Shown here: piece by piece, positions 1 through 9,580 of the stretch | Layout: each line of letters begins with the position of its first letter | How positions within the stretch are numbered: position 1 is the stretch's first letter | NCBI GenBank assembly: GCA_017302795.1 | Contig: JAFLCB010000005.1 | Location: 143,668-207,667 of the forward strand | Direction: 5' to 3' | DNA: 64,000 bases | Origin: Deltaproteobacteria bacterium | GTDB lineage: Bacteria > Bdellovibrionota > Bdellovibrionia > Bdellovibrionales > JAMPXM01 | Notes under the pieces: model-generated | Database searches by the model: none | The model's input: the letters and a program-made list of their open reading frames with translations, nothing else | Told to the model about the DNA's origin: nothing | Made by a program: the position numbers and the translations under genes

Positions 1-2
1 TT

Positions 3-1355
3 CGCGCCACTGTTGCAAATGGTCTAAACGGCGGCGCATTTAATATTTTAGATCAAATCCTAAATGCGCAGGACTATTTACGAGCCGCTACTGGATCTTG
101 CGATCAAGTTGGACATGCAACTTACTATGTCAATTGCACGCCATTCACTGAGGCGCCGCTGGTAAAGGTGTATTGGTCTCCGGGTGTCAGCCCATCTGTT
201 TATGTCGGAGTAAGCGGCTCGATCAGCTACTACCTCAATCGAAGACGCGAACTGTATCTGCAAGGCGGACAATCGGGCAATATCCTGTCCAGTGACATGG
301 ACCATTTCGATAATTCCGTCATTCTTCATGAGTACGCACACTTTTTAGAAGACGTTTTCGGAGCACCCAATTCTCCCGGTGGCAGTCACAGCGGCGATGG
401 GATCGTCGACCCGCGTCTCGCTTGGAGCGAGGGGTGGGCAAATTTTTTCCAAGCGGCCGTCACTGGTGAGCCGCGGTATCGAGACACCTATGGAACTCCA
501 GACTGTGAATCCGCCTGCTCGGGAACCTACTTTGACGAATCTTTAGATCCATCAGGTGTACCGCCGAACGACGCCCCCACACTAGGCGCGTTGGGTGAAG
601 GAAACTTCCGAGAGTTTTCGGTTTCGCGCCTGCTCTGGGACGTCATTAAGCCAACCGGCGGAGTAAGTCGATTTGCAGAAATATGGCGTGCGTTTGCGTC
701 GCCGTCTTTTGGAATGAAAGCGGCAGATGATCCCTTTAAAACTGTTGGGCGATTTCACAAAATTCAAGCCGACCTCGACAATGTGAATTCATGGTCATCA
801 ATTCGACTGGCTGAAGAACAAATGCCAGGTTTCTGGTTTTATGGGACTCCCTTCACTCTAACCACAAGCGGTTGTTCGACATCACCGATTGCTATGGCGC
901 CTGTTCGCGCAAGTTTCGACGACGGCTCATTTGCTCGATCCGATCAATTTCGAAGTAATGATTTCTATAGGATCGACCATACGGGCGGTACGCTAGTCAC
1001 TGAACTTTTTTATTCCAAAGACAGCGGTAATCCGCCTGACTTGGACATTTTTATTTATCGACCTACCTACGTCTTTGGACGATCGACAGACATACTTCTT
1101 GAATCAGCAGTCTCCGGCGACGGATGCCAAGCTTCAGGCTCACAAACCGACACCGCAAATCCTTTCCGCGGAGTCAACGGCTGCCCTGCTCCTCCCGCTG
1201 GACTTACGTCCACCTACGGCTATGAAAAGGCGGCTGTATCCCTTGCCGCCGGAACCTACATGATCAACGTCAAGGCTGACACATCAATTCGTGCCGGCGC
1301 ATCTACCAATTATGTCATACTACTGAGTGGGTACAATCTATGTCCCTCACTATGA
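3..1355 (+). CDS. secreted zinc metallopeptidase-like protein, 5' end cut by window
   Basis: The reading frame is open from base 3 with no upstream stop, so this is the C-terminal 450 residues of a longer protein; the GTG at 168 is internal. An HEYAH zinc-binding motif (HExxH type) is encoded at about 327-341, and a glutamate in SEGWANFF about 30 residues later (near base 429) is a candidate third ligand. The last 150 residues look like a beta-rich, Asp/Ser-rich domain similar in style to the C-terminal domains of secreted proteases. The protein is probably extracellular or periplasmic, but its signal peptide lies outside the window. Family assignment rests only on the HExxH context, so substrate and exact family are unknown. 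The next gene follows after 7 bases and may be co-transcribed. Confidence 0.7.
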   Translation, partial: RATVANGLNGGAFNILDQILNAQDYLRAATGSCDQVGHATYYVNCTPFTEAPLVKVYWSPGVSPSVYVGVSGSISYYLNRRRELYLQGGQSGNILSSDMDHFDNSVILHEYAHFLEDVFGAPNSPGGSHSGDGIVDPRLAWSEGWANFFQAAVTGEPRYRDTYGTPDCESACSGTYFDESLDPSGVPPNDAPTLGALGEGNFREFSVSRLLWDVIKPTGGVSRFAEIWRAFASPSFGMKAADDPFKTVGRFHKIQADLDNVNSWSSIRLAEEQMPGFWFYGTPFTLTTSGCSTSPIAMAPVRASFDDGSFARSDQFRSNDFYRIDHTGGTLVTELFYSKDSGNPPDLDIFIYRPTYVFGRSTDILLESAVSGDGCQASGSQTDTANPFRGVNGCPAPPAGLTSTYGYEKAAVSLAAGTYMINVKADTSIRAGASTNYVILLSGYNLCPSL

Positions 1356-1362
1356 GGTATCA

Positions 1363-2010
1363 ATGAGTTCTCAACAGATCACTCGCCCTGTAAAAGTCAT
1401 TGTCGCGACTGCGACGACTCTCCTTGTCACAGGCCTGATTTGGTCAGTGAAACACCAGGCCAGCGATTCTCGTCAAGACCGCGGCCCGGCCTCACACAAT
1501 ACAGAAGCCAACAAAAAATCGAAACAAACCGTCGACCACCAACATCAGTTGGAAGGGAAAGTAGGGTCTGGTCTTTCGATCAAAATATATGGAAAAAATT
1601 CGAATGGTGATGAACTAGCGACTGCTGATCAAGCAACCTATGATTTGGTGAATTCTCGATTCATGCTAACCGGAAAAGTCGTCGCAACAAGACACATGGC
1701 TGCGCAAGAATTTACCTGGATTTTTCCACAGAGTTATCAGGTCATCGCAGGAACCGCGACGGGCACGATCCCCGAGCTTCAGCCCGGACAGGAACACCAA
1801 ATTTCAATCACACTCGATCGCGGTGCCGAACCCGAGCAACCCGTAGTTCTTCACGTTTTCAAAGTCGTCAATTCAGAGCCACGCGGAACTATCGTTCAGT
1901 ATGATTTTCCACCTCGAACACAACTTGATAATCGATCGCCATCTGATGTTTCACGCGGATCAATCGAACATGCCATCGAACACCACAAGGGCGAAAAATT
2001 TGTTCAGTGA
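1363..2010 (+). CDS. hypothetical membrane-anchored or secreted protein
   Basis: This is a 215-residue protein. I chose the ATG at 1363 because GAGG sits five bases upstream, overlapping the stop of the metallopeptidase; an earlier in-frame GTG at 1327 lies inside that gene. Residues about 8-27 form a hydrophobic segment after a short basic N-terminus, giving a signal anchor or signal peptide. The next 30 residues are Lys/Gln/His-rich and linker-like. The remainder resembles a small beta-sandwich, but I recognise no family. Tight spacing suggests it is made with the upstream protease, perhaps as an accessory or inhibitor; that is inference only. Confidence 0.6.
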   Translation: MSSQQITRPVKVIVATATTLLVTGLIWSVKHQASDSRQDRGPASHNTEANKKSKQTVDHQHQLEGKVGSGLSIKIYGKNSNGDELATADQATYDLVNSRFMLTGKVVATRHMAAQEFTWIFPQSYQVIAGTATGTIPELQPGQEHQISITLDRGAEPEQPVVLHVFKVVNSEPRGTIVQYDFPPRTQLDNRSPSDVSRGSIEHAIEHHKGEKFVQ

Positions 2011-2031
2011 TTATGATCGATGATCGAACGC

Positions 2032-2601
2032 CTAAACCGGGATGACTTCCAGTTCAGGATCGAACTGTTCCCGTAAAATTCCCTGAATCGCGTCCAACGT
2101 AGCACCGACGGAACTTGGACACGTACCGCAAGCACCTTGATAACGAACTTCCAGTTTGTGGCCTTCATATTTGATCACTTCCAAATCTCCACCATCGCCC
2201 TGAAGATGCATACGAACGGTCTCGTCTAATATTGTCTCGATACGCTGAATATCTGGCGGCAAGTTGGACCGATCTACATGTTTTTTCTCTTCTTCCATCA
2301 AAAAACCAGGATCATGTGCGGGCATTCTTGTTTGCAGCACTGCCTTCACTTCAAGCTGAAGAGTGTCGACATCAGCATCTTCCGAATAAGTCACAGTGAT
2401 GACATTTTCGAAGAAGTGGAGTTGCCGGACCCCATCGATCATAAACAAATCTTCCGCTACTCGAATTCCCACTGCCTCTGAGGGGCGCGAAAAGGTCGCT
2501 TTACCGTGCATCTTTGCGGGTACATTCATCACAAACTTTAATGCGTTGGGATTCGGCGTTGGTTGAACTCGAATTAAAATAATGTCTGTTGCCGAGCTCA
2601 T
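2032..2601 (-). CDS. nfu: NifU-like Fe-S cluster scaffold/carrier (Nfu type)
   Basis: This is a 189-residue protein with two domains. Residues 8-95 match the Nfu N-terminal domain (QPTPNPNALKF start). Residues 115-189 match the NifU C-terminal domain with the cluster-ligating CxxC (Cys158, Cys161, in ACGTCPSS). Nfu proteins receive an Fe-S cluster from the SUF scaffold and deliver it to apo-targets in the cytoplasm. It is the last gene of the SUF operon, 10 bases after sufS, which supports this role. The two-domain layout is the one known from mitochondrial Nfu1 and some bacteria. It converges on the gene ending at 2010, with only 21 bases between them. Confidence 0.93.
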   Translation of the reverse strand: MSSATDIILIRVQPTPNPNALKFVMNVPAKMHGKATFSRPSEAVGIRVAEDLFMIDGVRQLHFFENVITVTYSEDADVDTLQLEVKAVLQTRMPAHDPGFLMEEEKKHVDRSNLPPDIQRIETILDETVRMHLQGDGGDLEVIKYEGHKLEVRYQGACGTCPSSVGATLDAIQGILREQFDPELEVIPV

Positions 2602-2611
2602 GTAGCAGTCC

Positions 2612-3862
2612 TCATGTCAGAATCTCCTTTGCCTTTTTTACGGCCTCAATAAACGCCGTCGCTTCCTGCCTAGTATTGTATATGGAAAATGAGGCCCGCC
2701 CAGTGGCCAAGCAGCCCAAGCGCCGCATCAAGGGTTGGCAGCAATGATGTCCCGCACGAATCGCGATCCCTTGTTGATCCAAAATCGTTCCCAAGTCGCT
2801 CGCGTGAACACCATCGAGATTGAACGAGACAATGGACGTGCGGTGGCTTGCGTTTCCGTAAACAGTAATTCCTGAAATCTCCGACAGTTCACGTCGTACA
2901 CTTTCCGCTAATTCCTTTGCATGCGAAAAAGCTGCTTGAGAGTCGATTTGTTCAATCCATCGAATAGCCTCAGCTAGTCCAAGCGCGCCGCCCACATTTG
3001 GTGTGCCCGCTTCAAACTTTTGCGGAACATCTGCCCATGTAGAGGCGTCGAAACTCACCGTGTGAATCATACTTCCACCGCCCTGATACGGAGGCAGAAT
3101 TTCTAGCCAATCTTTTTTCGCCCAAAGAACGCCAATTCCGAATGGTGAAAAAAGCTTATGTCCGGAAAAAGCAACAAAGTCTGCTCCCCATTTTTGAACA
3201 TCCAGTGGGCCAGCGGTGATCGATTGGGCGGCGTCCACAACAACAGCGGCGCCTGCCTCCTTTGACAGCTTAACTATCGAAGGAATATCGACGACAGTCG
3301 CTAAAACGTTCGAGCACCCGGTCACCGCAACAACAGCCGTCTTGGATTTCAAAAGTGTCTTCAAATGTGTAAGATCGATTTCGCCTCGGTCGTCGATTCG
3401 CACTGGAACTAACCGCGCACCTGATCTCTGACAGGCAAGTTGCCACGGAACGATATTCGAGTGGTGCTCCATTTCACTTACTATGACTTGATCACCAGGC
3501 TGAAGCCCCCGAGACATTGAAGGGCCGGAGTCAGAACCAAGTGCTGCCATGGTTTGCGCGACTAGGTTGATAGATTCCGTCGTACCGCGCGTAAACACGA
3601 TTTCCGCGGAGCTCGCCGCATTCAAAAAACCGGCGACTACGTTGCGAGCCTCCTCATAGAAGACTGTCCCAGTTTCCGCTAGCCAGTGTGCACCTCGATG
3701 AACATTTGAATTTTCATTCTGATAATATTTAGCAACTCGGTCGATAACAGCCCTTGGCTTCAGTGTCGTTGCGCCATTATCAAGATAAACAAGATTGTTG
3801 CCGCGCACCTTGATCGACAACTGAGGAACGTCGTTTCGAACGGACTGCACATCGAAAGACAT
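2612..3862 (-). CDS. sufS: cysteine desulfurase SufS
   Basis: This is a 416-residue PLP enzyme that takes sulphur from cysteine as a persulphide for Fe-S assembly. The PLP lysine is in SGHK (Lys236) and the persulphide cysteine is in GHHCCQP (Cys374). The start is the ATG at 3862, which overlaps the sufD stop (TAATG arrangement); a longer frame to 3907 would run into sufD and add 15 non-homologous residues. The length fits group II (SufS) desulfurases. SufS normally needs a SufE or SufU partner; neither is visible here, so it must be encoded elsewhere or be dispensable. Confidence 0.97.
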   Translation of the reverse strand: MSFDVQSVRNDVPQLSIKVRGNNLVYLDNGATTLKPRAVIDRVAKYYQNENSNVHRGAHWLAETGTVFYEEARNVVAGFLNAASSAEIVFTRGTTESINLVAQTMAALGSDSGPSMSRGLQPGDQVIVSEMEHHSNIVPWQLACQRSGARLVPVRIDDRGEIDLTHLKTLLKSKTAVVAVTGCSNVLATVVDIPSIVKLSKEAGAAVVVDAAQSITAGPLDVQKWGADFVAFSGHKLFSPFGIGVLWAKKDWLEILPPYQGGGSMIHTVSFDASTWADVPQKFEAGTPNVGGALGLAEAIRWIEQIDSQAAFSHAKELAESVRRELSEISGITVYGNASHRTSIVSFNLDGVHASDLGTILDQQGIAIRAGHHCCQPLMRRLGCLATGRASFSIYNTRQEATAFIEAVKKAKEILT

Positions 3863-5157
3863 TAAGCGTCCCCCCAAGTCAAGCCAACAAGGGAGTCGGA
3901 AATACAAACCTTTGCTAATTCACGGAGCTTGTGCGTCTCTGCTAAGTCTTCAATTCGGTCGAGCACATCGAACGCGAATCCGCAGGCCAAAATTTCGATG
4001 GCTTGCGCTTTTCCAATTCCGCGAGACTGAAGATAGAAAATGTGTTCTGCGTCCAGGCGTCCAATGGCCGCTCCGTGCGCGGCCTTGACGTCATCGTTAT
4101 CAATTTCAAGCTGCGGCTTCGTGTCGATTTCAACTTTTTTGGACAACAAGAGATTGCGGTTCATTTGCGAAGAATTCGAGCCTCTTGCATTTTTCGCAAT
4201 AGCAATTCTTCCGTTAAAAACCCCACGCGATTCGTCACAGAGAATGCCTTTGTACAACTGTTCGCTTAGCGTCTCGCCAACTCGGTGGCAAAGGCTGGTA
4301 TGATGATCCAAAACCTGTTTGCCCTTGCCAATATAAACTCCGTCGACCGTAGCCTTGGCGCCTGCGTACAACAACTCTACTTCTAGGTCTTCTCGCGAAA
4401 GACAGGATCCCGAGGATACTTGAAGACCGTGATAGTTCGCACCTTCGAAAACGTCGATGTGCGCCGCTGCGGTCACAACACCAACGTCCGCTTTTCCTGG
4501 GCCCTGTTGCGACCGAAGGTGAGTGACACGCGCGCCAGCCCCTACATTGACGAGAGTCAGCAGCGACTGAGCATCCACTTCGCGACCGTACCGTTCGACA
4601 ATCGATACGGACGACCGAGCACCGACATCGATGACCACTGCGCCCATTGACCAAAAGCCGTCCGGGAGTGCTTTCCAGGTAATTTCAATTGGTTCAGCCG
4701 ATTTCAAGCCCTCTGGAACACAGATCACAAACGGGTCGGCAACGAGAGCGCGACACAATCGGCCGGTAAATCCACCGGTTTCTTTACTAAGGGATTTTCG
4801 AACGCGACTGATCAAGTTTAAATCTACAGACGCCACTCGCTCCATTTGTGACAAAGTCAATACTTGAAGTCCGTCTGGTCCCCGCACATCAACGGGACCA
4901 AGGGCAATTTTTCGATCGCGGGCATGCAGCTGCACCAGATTGGTGTACTTCCAATCTTCTAATCTTGTTGTCGGTAATCCGGACTGGGAAATTTGCCGAG
5001 CTTTGGCCGCAGCCTGACTCCGCCACCAGTCCGGTGCGCCGGGAACCGCATTTGCAGCATTTGAAGATCCAGCGACTGCAAATGCCTTTAACAAAGACTG
5101 CCATTGCGCAGAATCAGCATGAGGGAGCGCCGATTGCTCAATCAAGGAGCCAGTCAT
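3862..5157 (-). CDS. sufD: Fe-S assembly protein SufD
   Basis: This is a 431-residue member of the SufB/SufD beta-helix family. Its C-terminal half carries the family's characteristic HGAAIG and [14 protein letters not shown] segments, homologous to the end of SufB. SufD forms the SufBC2D scaffold in the cytoplasm and is needed for iron acquisition by the complex. The gene lies between sufC, which it overlaps by 20 bases, and sufS, whose ATG overlaps its stop, so translation is probably coupled. The N-terminal 100 residues are less conserved, as is usual for SufD. Confidence 0.95.
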   Translation of the reverse strand: MTGSLIEQSALPHADSAQWQSLLKAFAVAGSSNAANAVPGAPDWWRSQAAAKARQISQSGLPTTRLEDWKYTNLVQLHARDRKIALGPVDVRGPDGLQVLTLSQMERVASVDLNLISRVRKSLSKETGGFTGRLCRALVADPFVICVPEGLKSAEPIEITWKALPDGFWSMGAVVIDVGARSSVSIVERYGREVDAQSLLTLVNVGAGARVTHLRSQQGPGKADVGVVTAAAHIDVFEGANYHGLQVSSGSCLSREDLEVELLYAGAKATVDGVYIGKGKQVLDHHTSLCHRVGETLSEQLYKGILCDESRGVFNGRIAIAKNARGSNSSQMNRNLLLSKKVEIDTKPQLEIDNDDVKAAHGAAIGRLDAEHIFYLQSRGIGKAQAIEILACGFAFDVLDRIEDLAETHKLRELAKVCISDSLVGLTWGDA

Positions 5158-5896
5158 ATCCCTTTTCCTCTAACTTCAGTGCGAGTGTTTTGTCGCCCGA
5201 TTCAATAATTTTTCCATCGGCCAACACATGAACAAAATCAGGTACAATGTAATCCAAAAGCCTTTGGTAGTGGGTGACCAGAACGACCGCGTTTTCCTTC
5301 GTACGAAGCTTCGTCACACCGCCAGCAACAATTCGAAGTGCGTCGATGTCCAGTCCAGAATCGGTTTCATCGAGAAACGAAATGCGCGGCGAAAGGACGG
5401 CCATTTGGAGAATTTCATTTCTCTTTTTTTCGCCACCGGAGAAGCCAACATTGACCCCACGCTCAAGAAACTTAGGATTCATTTCGACCAATTCCATTTT
5501 AGACTTCAGAAATTTTCCAAAAGCAGCCTCGTTCATTTCCTCAACACCTTGGTGTTTACAAATGGCATTGAACGAAGTTCTTAAAAAAATCTCATTTGTA
5601 ACGCCTGGCACCTCAACGGGATATTGAAACGCCATAAAGACTCCCTCTTTGGCTCGAACATCTGGATCGAGCTCCAAGAGATTGCGCATCTGAAAGTTGA
5701 TGTCGTACTTCACTTCACCAGCGGTGACCGTGTAATCAGGGTGTCCGGCGATAACTTTTGAAAGCGTCGACTTGCCGGATCCATTCGGCCCCATGATGGC
5801 GTGCACTTCCCCGGGGTTAATTGTCAGATTTAATCCCTTTAAGACCGGCTTGTCCGCTACTGAAGCGTGAAGATTCTTGATTTCTAATAAAGCCAT
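5138..5896 (-). CDS. sufC: Fe-S assembly ATPase SufC
   Basis: This is a 252-residue ABC-type ATPase. It has Walker [10 protein letters not shown] (residues 36-44), signature FSGGEKKR, Walker B with the SufC-typical LDETDSGLD, and an H-loop in LVTHYQR. SufC powers conformational change in the soluble SufBC2D scaffold and has no membrane partner. The start is the ATG at 5896, with AGGA just upstream and 7 bases after the sufB stop; the in-frame TTG at 5911 would overlap sufB. It is the middle gene of the operon. Confidence 0.97.
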   Translation of the reverse strand: MALLEIKNLHASVADKPVLKGLNLTINPGEVHAIMGPNGSGKSTLSKVIAGHPDYTVTAGEVKYDINFQMRNLLELDPDVRAKEGVFMAFQYPVEVPGVTNEIFLRTSFNAICKHQGVEEMNEAAFGKFLKSKMELVEMNPKFLERGVNVGFSGGEKKRNEILQMAVLSPRISFLDETDSGLDIDALRIVAGGVTKLRTKENAVVLVTHYQRLLDYIVPDFVHVLADGKIIESGDKTLALKLEEKGYDWLLD

Positions 5897-5903
5897 ATTC
5901 CTA

Positions 5904-7337
5904 TCACCCAACCGAGTTTTCTAATTTCATTTCGATCAACTTTACCGCTTCGACAGAAAACTCGAGTGGCAGTTGCTTGAAGACGTCTTTGCAGAATCCG
6001 TTTACCAACATTGAAATCGCAGCTTCTTTATCCAATCCCCGCGATTGAAGATAAAAAAGCTGGTCTTCGCTGATTCGCGAAGTCGTCGCCTCATGTTCGA
6101 GAGTCGCCGATTTGTTTTTTACTTCGATATAGGGATAGGTGTTAGCCGAACTATTCTGCCCGACCAACATCGAATCACACTGAGAATAGTTGCGAGCATT
6201 TTCGGCCGACGGCATGATTTTGACTTGCCCTCGATAACTGTTGCGCGAATGGCCCGTCGAAATACCCTTCGATAAAATCGTGCTCTTTGTGTTTTTGCCG
6301 ATGTGGATCATCTTGGTTCCGGTGTCGGCTTGCATGTAGTCATGGGTTAGCGCGACCGAGTAAAAGGCACCTTGCGACCCGTCACCAAGAAGTATGCAGC
6401 TGGGGTATTTCCAGGTGATCGCTGAACCAGATTCAATCTGAGTCCATGAAATTTTAGAGTTCTTACCCTGGCATTTTCCGCGCTTGGTGACGAAATTATA
6501 AATTCCGCCGCGTCCCTCTTTGTCGCCGGTGTACCAATTTTGTACCGTTGAATATCTGATCTCGGCATTATCTAGTGCAATCAGCTCTACGACAGCCGCA
6601 TGAAGTTGATTTTCATCTCGCTGAGGCGCCGTGCATCCCTCGAGGTAGTTCACGAACGAACCCTCGTCAGCCACGATCAACGTTCTTTCAAATTGACCGG
6701 TGTCGGATGCATTGATGCGGAAATACGTCGATAGATCTAGTGGGCAGCGGACACCTTTGGGAATGTAAACAAACGAACCGTCAGTAAACACAGCCGCATT
6801 TAATGCACCAAAAAAATTATCCGATGTCGGCACAACGGAACCAAGATACTTCTTAACTAATTCAGGATGAGTGTGCACTGCCTCGGAAATGGAACAAAAG
6901 ACCACGCCGTGACGTTTAAGCTCCTCTTGATGAGTTGTGCCCAGTGATACTGAGTCGAAAACTGCGTCAACTGCCACCCCAGAAATTCGCTTCTGTTCAG
7001 TCAGCGGTATGCCTAAACGTTCAAAAGTTTTTAACAGCTCTGGATCAAGTTCATCCAGCGATTGTTTTTTCTCTTGAGCTTTTTTCGGCGCAGAAAAATA
7101 GACGATGTCTTGATAGTCGATTTTCGGGTACCGCAGATCCGCCCACTGCGGCTCCTCCATCGTCAGCCACAGGCGATAGGCCTTCAGGCGATACTCAAGC
7201 AACCATTCCGGCTCGTTCTTTTTGGCAGAAATAGTTCTGACAGTTTCTTCCGACAACCCTTTTTTTACGGTGTCGGTTTCGATTTCGGTCACAAAGCCGT
7301 ACTTGTAATCATCTGCTTCTGGGAATTTCTGAGTCAT
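5904..7337 (-). CDS. sufB: Fe-S assembly scaffold SufB
   Basis: This is a 477-residue SufB, the subunit on which the Fe-S cluster is built within SufBC2D. It matches the family over its full length, including the core stretch with [12 protein letters not shown] and the C-terminal [21 protein letters not shown] segment. The length is normal for the family (about 470-490). It is the first structural gene after the rrf2-type regulator, only two bases downstream, so regulator and scaffold are translated from one message. Confidence 0.97.
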   Translation of the reverse strand: MTQKFPEADDYKYGFVTEIETDTVKKGLSEETVRTISAKKNEPEWLLEYRLKAYRLWLTMEEPQWADLRYPKIDYQDIVYFSAPKKAQEKKQSLDELDPELLKTFERLGIPLTEQKRISGVAVDAVFDSVSLGTTHQEELKRHGVVFCSISEAVHTHPELVKKYLGSVVPTSDNFFGALNAAVFTDGSFVYIPKGVRCPLDLSTYFRINASDTGQFERTLIVADEGSFVNYLEGCTAPQRDENQLHAAVVELIALDNAEIRYSTVQNWYTGDKEGRGGIYNFVTKRGKCQGKNSKISWTQIESGSAITWKYPSCILLGDGSQGAFYSVALTHDYMQADTGTKMIHIGKNTKSTILSKGISTGHSRNSYRGQVKIMPSAENARNYSQCDSMLVGQNSSANTYPYIEVKNKSATLEHEATTSRISEDQLFYLQSRGLDKEAAISMLVNGFCKDVFKQLPLEFSVEAVKLIEMKLENSVG

Positions 7338-7339
7338 GT

Positions 7340-7798
7340 CTAAGCCTCCACCGCCGGCGATGGCACGGCGCGCCCTTTGTTCCCTCTACCGCTTTCGATA
7401 AGTTCCGCGACCGACAGGCTTCGATAGAAATCGGAGAGCTTGCGATTTAACAATTGAATCGGAGATACGATATTGCAGGTCTCGCGAAGGTCGCATGCAC
7501 CCTCCTGTGATTCCTGAAGACATTTTGCGACTCCCATCGGGCCCAAAATCATTTCTAAAAGTTCATAAAATGAAACTCGGCTAAGATCTTTCGCGATCAT
7601 ATATCCACCGTGCGCGCCTTGTTCTGAATTCAAAATAGCTTTGCCCGCCAAGGCTTGAAGAACACGCGCTGTAACGTCGGTCGGACAACCGTATTGAGAC
7701 GCAATTTCCTTCACGGTCGTGCGTTCGCCCGGCGCTTTACTGCGCATGTGCTTCAGAGCGATTAATGCGTACTCGACTTTTCGATGAATTCGGTTCAT
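7340..7798 (-). CDS. Rrf2-family transcriptional regulator, probable Fe-S sensor of the suf operon
   Basis: This is a 152-residue winged-helix protein of the Rrf2/IscR/SufR family. The DNA-binding N-terminus covers residues 1-75 and includes the GAHGGY wing motif. Three cysteines (Cys93, Cys102, Cys108) fall where IscR carries its [2Fe-2S] ligands, but the spacing is x8-x5 rather than IscR's x5-x5. As the first gene of the suf operon, two bases before sufB, it is likely an autoregulatory repressor tuning SUF synthesis to Fe-S demand. That regulatory role is inferred from family and position. An inverted repeat at 7843-7863 just upstream is a candidate operator. Confidence 0.9.
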   Translation of the reverse strand: MNRIHRKVEYALIALKHMRSKAPGERTTVKEIASQYGCPTDVTARVLQALAGKAILNSEQGAHGGYMIAKDLSRVSFYELLEMILGPMGVAKCLQESQEGACDLRETCNIVSPIQLLNRKLSDFYRSLSVAELIESGRGNKGRAVPSPAVEA

Positions 7799-7842
7799 AA
7801 GCAGGTGAAAACTAATCGATAATTGGCCAAAGGGCTATCAAA

Positions 7843-7863
7843 TTCGGTCTAAAAAGGACCGAG
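7843..7863. promoter_or_regulatory. inverted repeat, candidate operator of the rrf2-suf operon
   Basis: The arms TCGGTC and GACCGA, with one mismatched pair inside an extended 10-base arm, flank an A-rich centre. The repeat lies 45-65 bases upstream of the rrf2 start in the divergent region between rrf2 (minus) and the gene at 7928 (plus). No T-run follows on either strand, so it does not look like a terminator. A binding site for the Rrf2 protein is a reasonable guess; it is not proven. Confidence 0.4.
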
Positions 7864-7927
7864 TTCAAAGTTTGCGATTCCCGATTGTGTTTAAGATAAA
7901 GTCAGAATTTGCGAGGGCTTACAGAAT

Positions 7928-8779
7928 ATGAAACGGACTTTGAATTCCATTCTTCTCGTAGCACTTAGCCTAATTGCTACGCTTGGTGGAGGATGGATGT
8001 ACTTCCATTCGAAAGCCCGTTCCACGCCCGTGAAAACTCCGTTCGACCACCCGTTTTTGCACCTTGCTCACAAAGATCAGCGACCCGTTGTTTTGTTCCG
8101 TACGAACTTACCCTCAGACAATCCGGCTAAACTTGCTTCCGCTTTCGCAACCAAGGCGGGGAAACCGTTGGCCGACGTGAACCTCGGATTATGGCTTGAT
8201 GTGAGGCTCACTAATGACGGGGCGCTGATTGTCAGTCAAAATGAACTCCTCACCACCGGATCAACGGTTGGAAAGCCGATTGAACTTGCGACACTTGATG
8301 ACTGCAAAAACGCGGGACTTTTTGAACTAAAAGATTTCGCGGCGGGCATCGAAAAATCTCCGACGGTTCTTAATCTGATTGCCCGCCGCCCGGGCCTTGC
8401 AAAAAGAATTTTGGATATGTGGGGCCCGCCTCCAATGCCGCTTTCGCTGTCAAACACAGTTCTTCACTCCGAAAGCGATGGCGTTCTGAAGGAACTCCGC
8501 GAAGCGCAGCCGCGAGGTCTTTACGGAACCAGCCAATCTACGATTATTCAAATCGAGATGCTGGCTAATCTCGACCTTCAGGCGTTGGTGGATTTAAAAA
8601 GTGACCTGCTTATTTCTTCGACCGTCGAGTTGGTACCTGCCCCCGAACCTCGCCTCAGAAAATCCACGTTGGATGAGGCGAAACGGCGCGGGCTAAAGCG
8701 TTACGCAGGACCGACATCAGATCCAGCCAAAGTCCTTCAAATGCTAGCGGACGGATATGACGGTGTTTTGATCGATTGA
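7928..8779 (+). CDS. GDPD-like protein lacking catalytic residues, membrane-anchored
   Basis: This is a 283-residue protein with an N-terminal hydrophobic segment (residues about 7-26), so it is exported or anchored. The rest resembles glycerophosphodiester phosphodiesterase: LWLDVRLTNDGALIVSQNE matches the family segment normally containing ElDvxxTkDg...HD, and the end (ADGYDGVLID) matches the last TIM-barrel strand. The catalytic pattern is broken: the usual HRG near the N-terminus reads AHKDQR, the first Glu of ExD is Trp, and the later HD is QN. It is therefore probably a non-enzymatic GDPD-fold protein. It is divergent from rrf2 and precedes tolQ on the same strand by 74 bases. The family call is my own alignment by eye. 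Confidence 0.6.
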   Translation: MKRTLNSILLVALSLIATLGGGWMYFHSKARSTPVKTPFDHPFLHLAHKDQRPVVLFRTNLPSDNPAKLASAFATKAGKPLADVNLGLWLDVRLTNDGALIVSQNELLTTGSTVGKPIELATLDDCKNAGLFELKDFAAGIEKSPTVLNLIARRPGLAKRILDMWGPPPMPLSLSNTVLHSESDGVLKELREAQPRGLYGTSQSTIIQIEMLANLDLQALVDLKSDLLISSTVELVPAPEPRLRKSTLDEAKRRGLKRYAGPTSDPAKVLQMLADGYDGVLID

Positions 8780-8795
8780 TTCTGAAGGCAAAACC

Positions 8796-8810
8796 CGAAT
8801 AGCCTATTCG
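8796..8810. promoter_or_regulatory. perfect 7-base-arm palindrome upstream of tolQ
   Basis: CGAATAG and CTATTCG are separated by one base, 44 bases before the tolQ start. The loop is too short for a stable hairpin, so a protein-binding site for the tol operon is more likely than a terminator. No known motif is recognised. Confidence 0.3.
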
Positions 8811-8853
8811 TGCACCGGCTCAATATGGGCAAGTACGAAGGAGAGCTATTCAG

Positions 8854-9576
8854 ATGGCAGCACCTAAAATCGCAGTCAAAACGGGAATTTTAGATGGAGT
8901 GATGGGCGCAGGACCTGTCGTTCAGGGGCTTCTTCTGTTGATGCTCAGCTTGAGCATCGTCTCATGGGCCATCATCATTACGAAAAGACGTCAGCTGAAA
9001 CTGATGTACGAGGCCAACGAAACTTTTGTCGATGCATTTTGGAAAGCCGCTTCGCTTGAGGACATGGCCAAGAAAGCCAAAGACTATCAAAATTCCAATA
9101 TTGCGGTCGTTTTCCTAGCAGCCTTTCAAGAACTACAACGAATCGCGGAAAAATCCCTCGGCTCAAAGTCAGCCGACGTCGGCTCTGATTCCTCAACCCG
9201 ACTGACGGGAATCGACAATCTCGAGCGCACAATTCGCAAAGTGTCGGATTCAGAAATTGCCAAAGCGGAAGCCAACCTCAGTTTTCTTGCGACCGTAGGC
9301 AGCACATCTCCCTTTATCGGATTATTGGGAACCGTCATCGGCATCATGACATCGTTCCAGCAAATTGCTGCCAGTGGATCTGCGAGCCTTGCAGTGGTGG
9401 CACCTGGAATTTCCGAAGCACTCTTCGCTACTGCGATTGGGCTATTCGCCGCGCTTCCAGCGGTCGCGGCCTATAACTATTTTGTCGGACAAGTGAAGCG
9501 AATCGAAATGGGAGTCGCAAGCTTCGGTTCAGATTTTTTAAACGTGGCTAAACGTAACTTCTTCCGAGAGTCCTAG
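8854..9576 (+). CDS. tolQ: TolQ/ExbB-type proton channel protein
   Basis: This is a 240-residue MotA/TolQ/ExbB family inner-membrane protein. It has three predicted membrane segments (residues about 20-42, 145-170 and 185-210) and the family's TVGSTSPFIGLLGTVIGIM segment. With TolR it forms the proton-driven motor that energises the Tol system, maintaining the outer membrane and aiding constriction at division. GGAG lies 10 bases upstream of the ATG. It is first in tolQ-tolR-tolA-tolB, which supports TolQ rather than ExbB. Confidence 0.93.
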   Translation: MAAPKIAVKTGILDGVMGAGPVVQGLLLLMLSLSIVSWAIIITKRRQLKLMYEANETFVDAFWKAASLEDMAKKAKDYQNSNIAVVFLAAFQELQRIAEKSLGSKSADVGSDSSTRLTGIDNLERTIRKVSDSEIAKAEANLSFLATVGSTSPFIGLLGTVIGIMTSFQQIAASGSASLAVVAPGISEALFATAIGLFAALPAVAAYNYFVGQVKRIEMGVASFGSDFLNVAKRNFFRES

Positions 9577-9580
9577 AATT

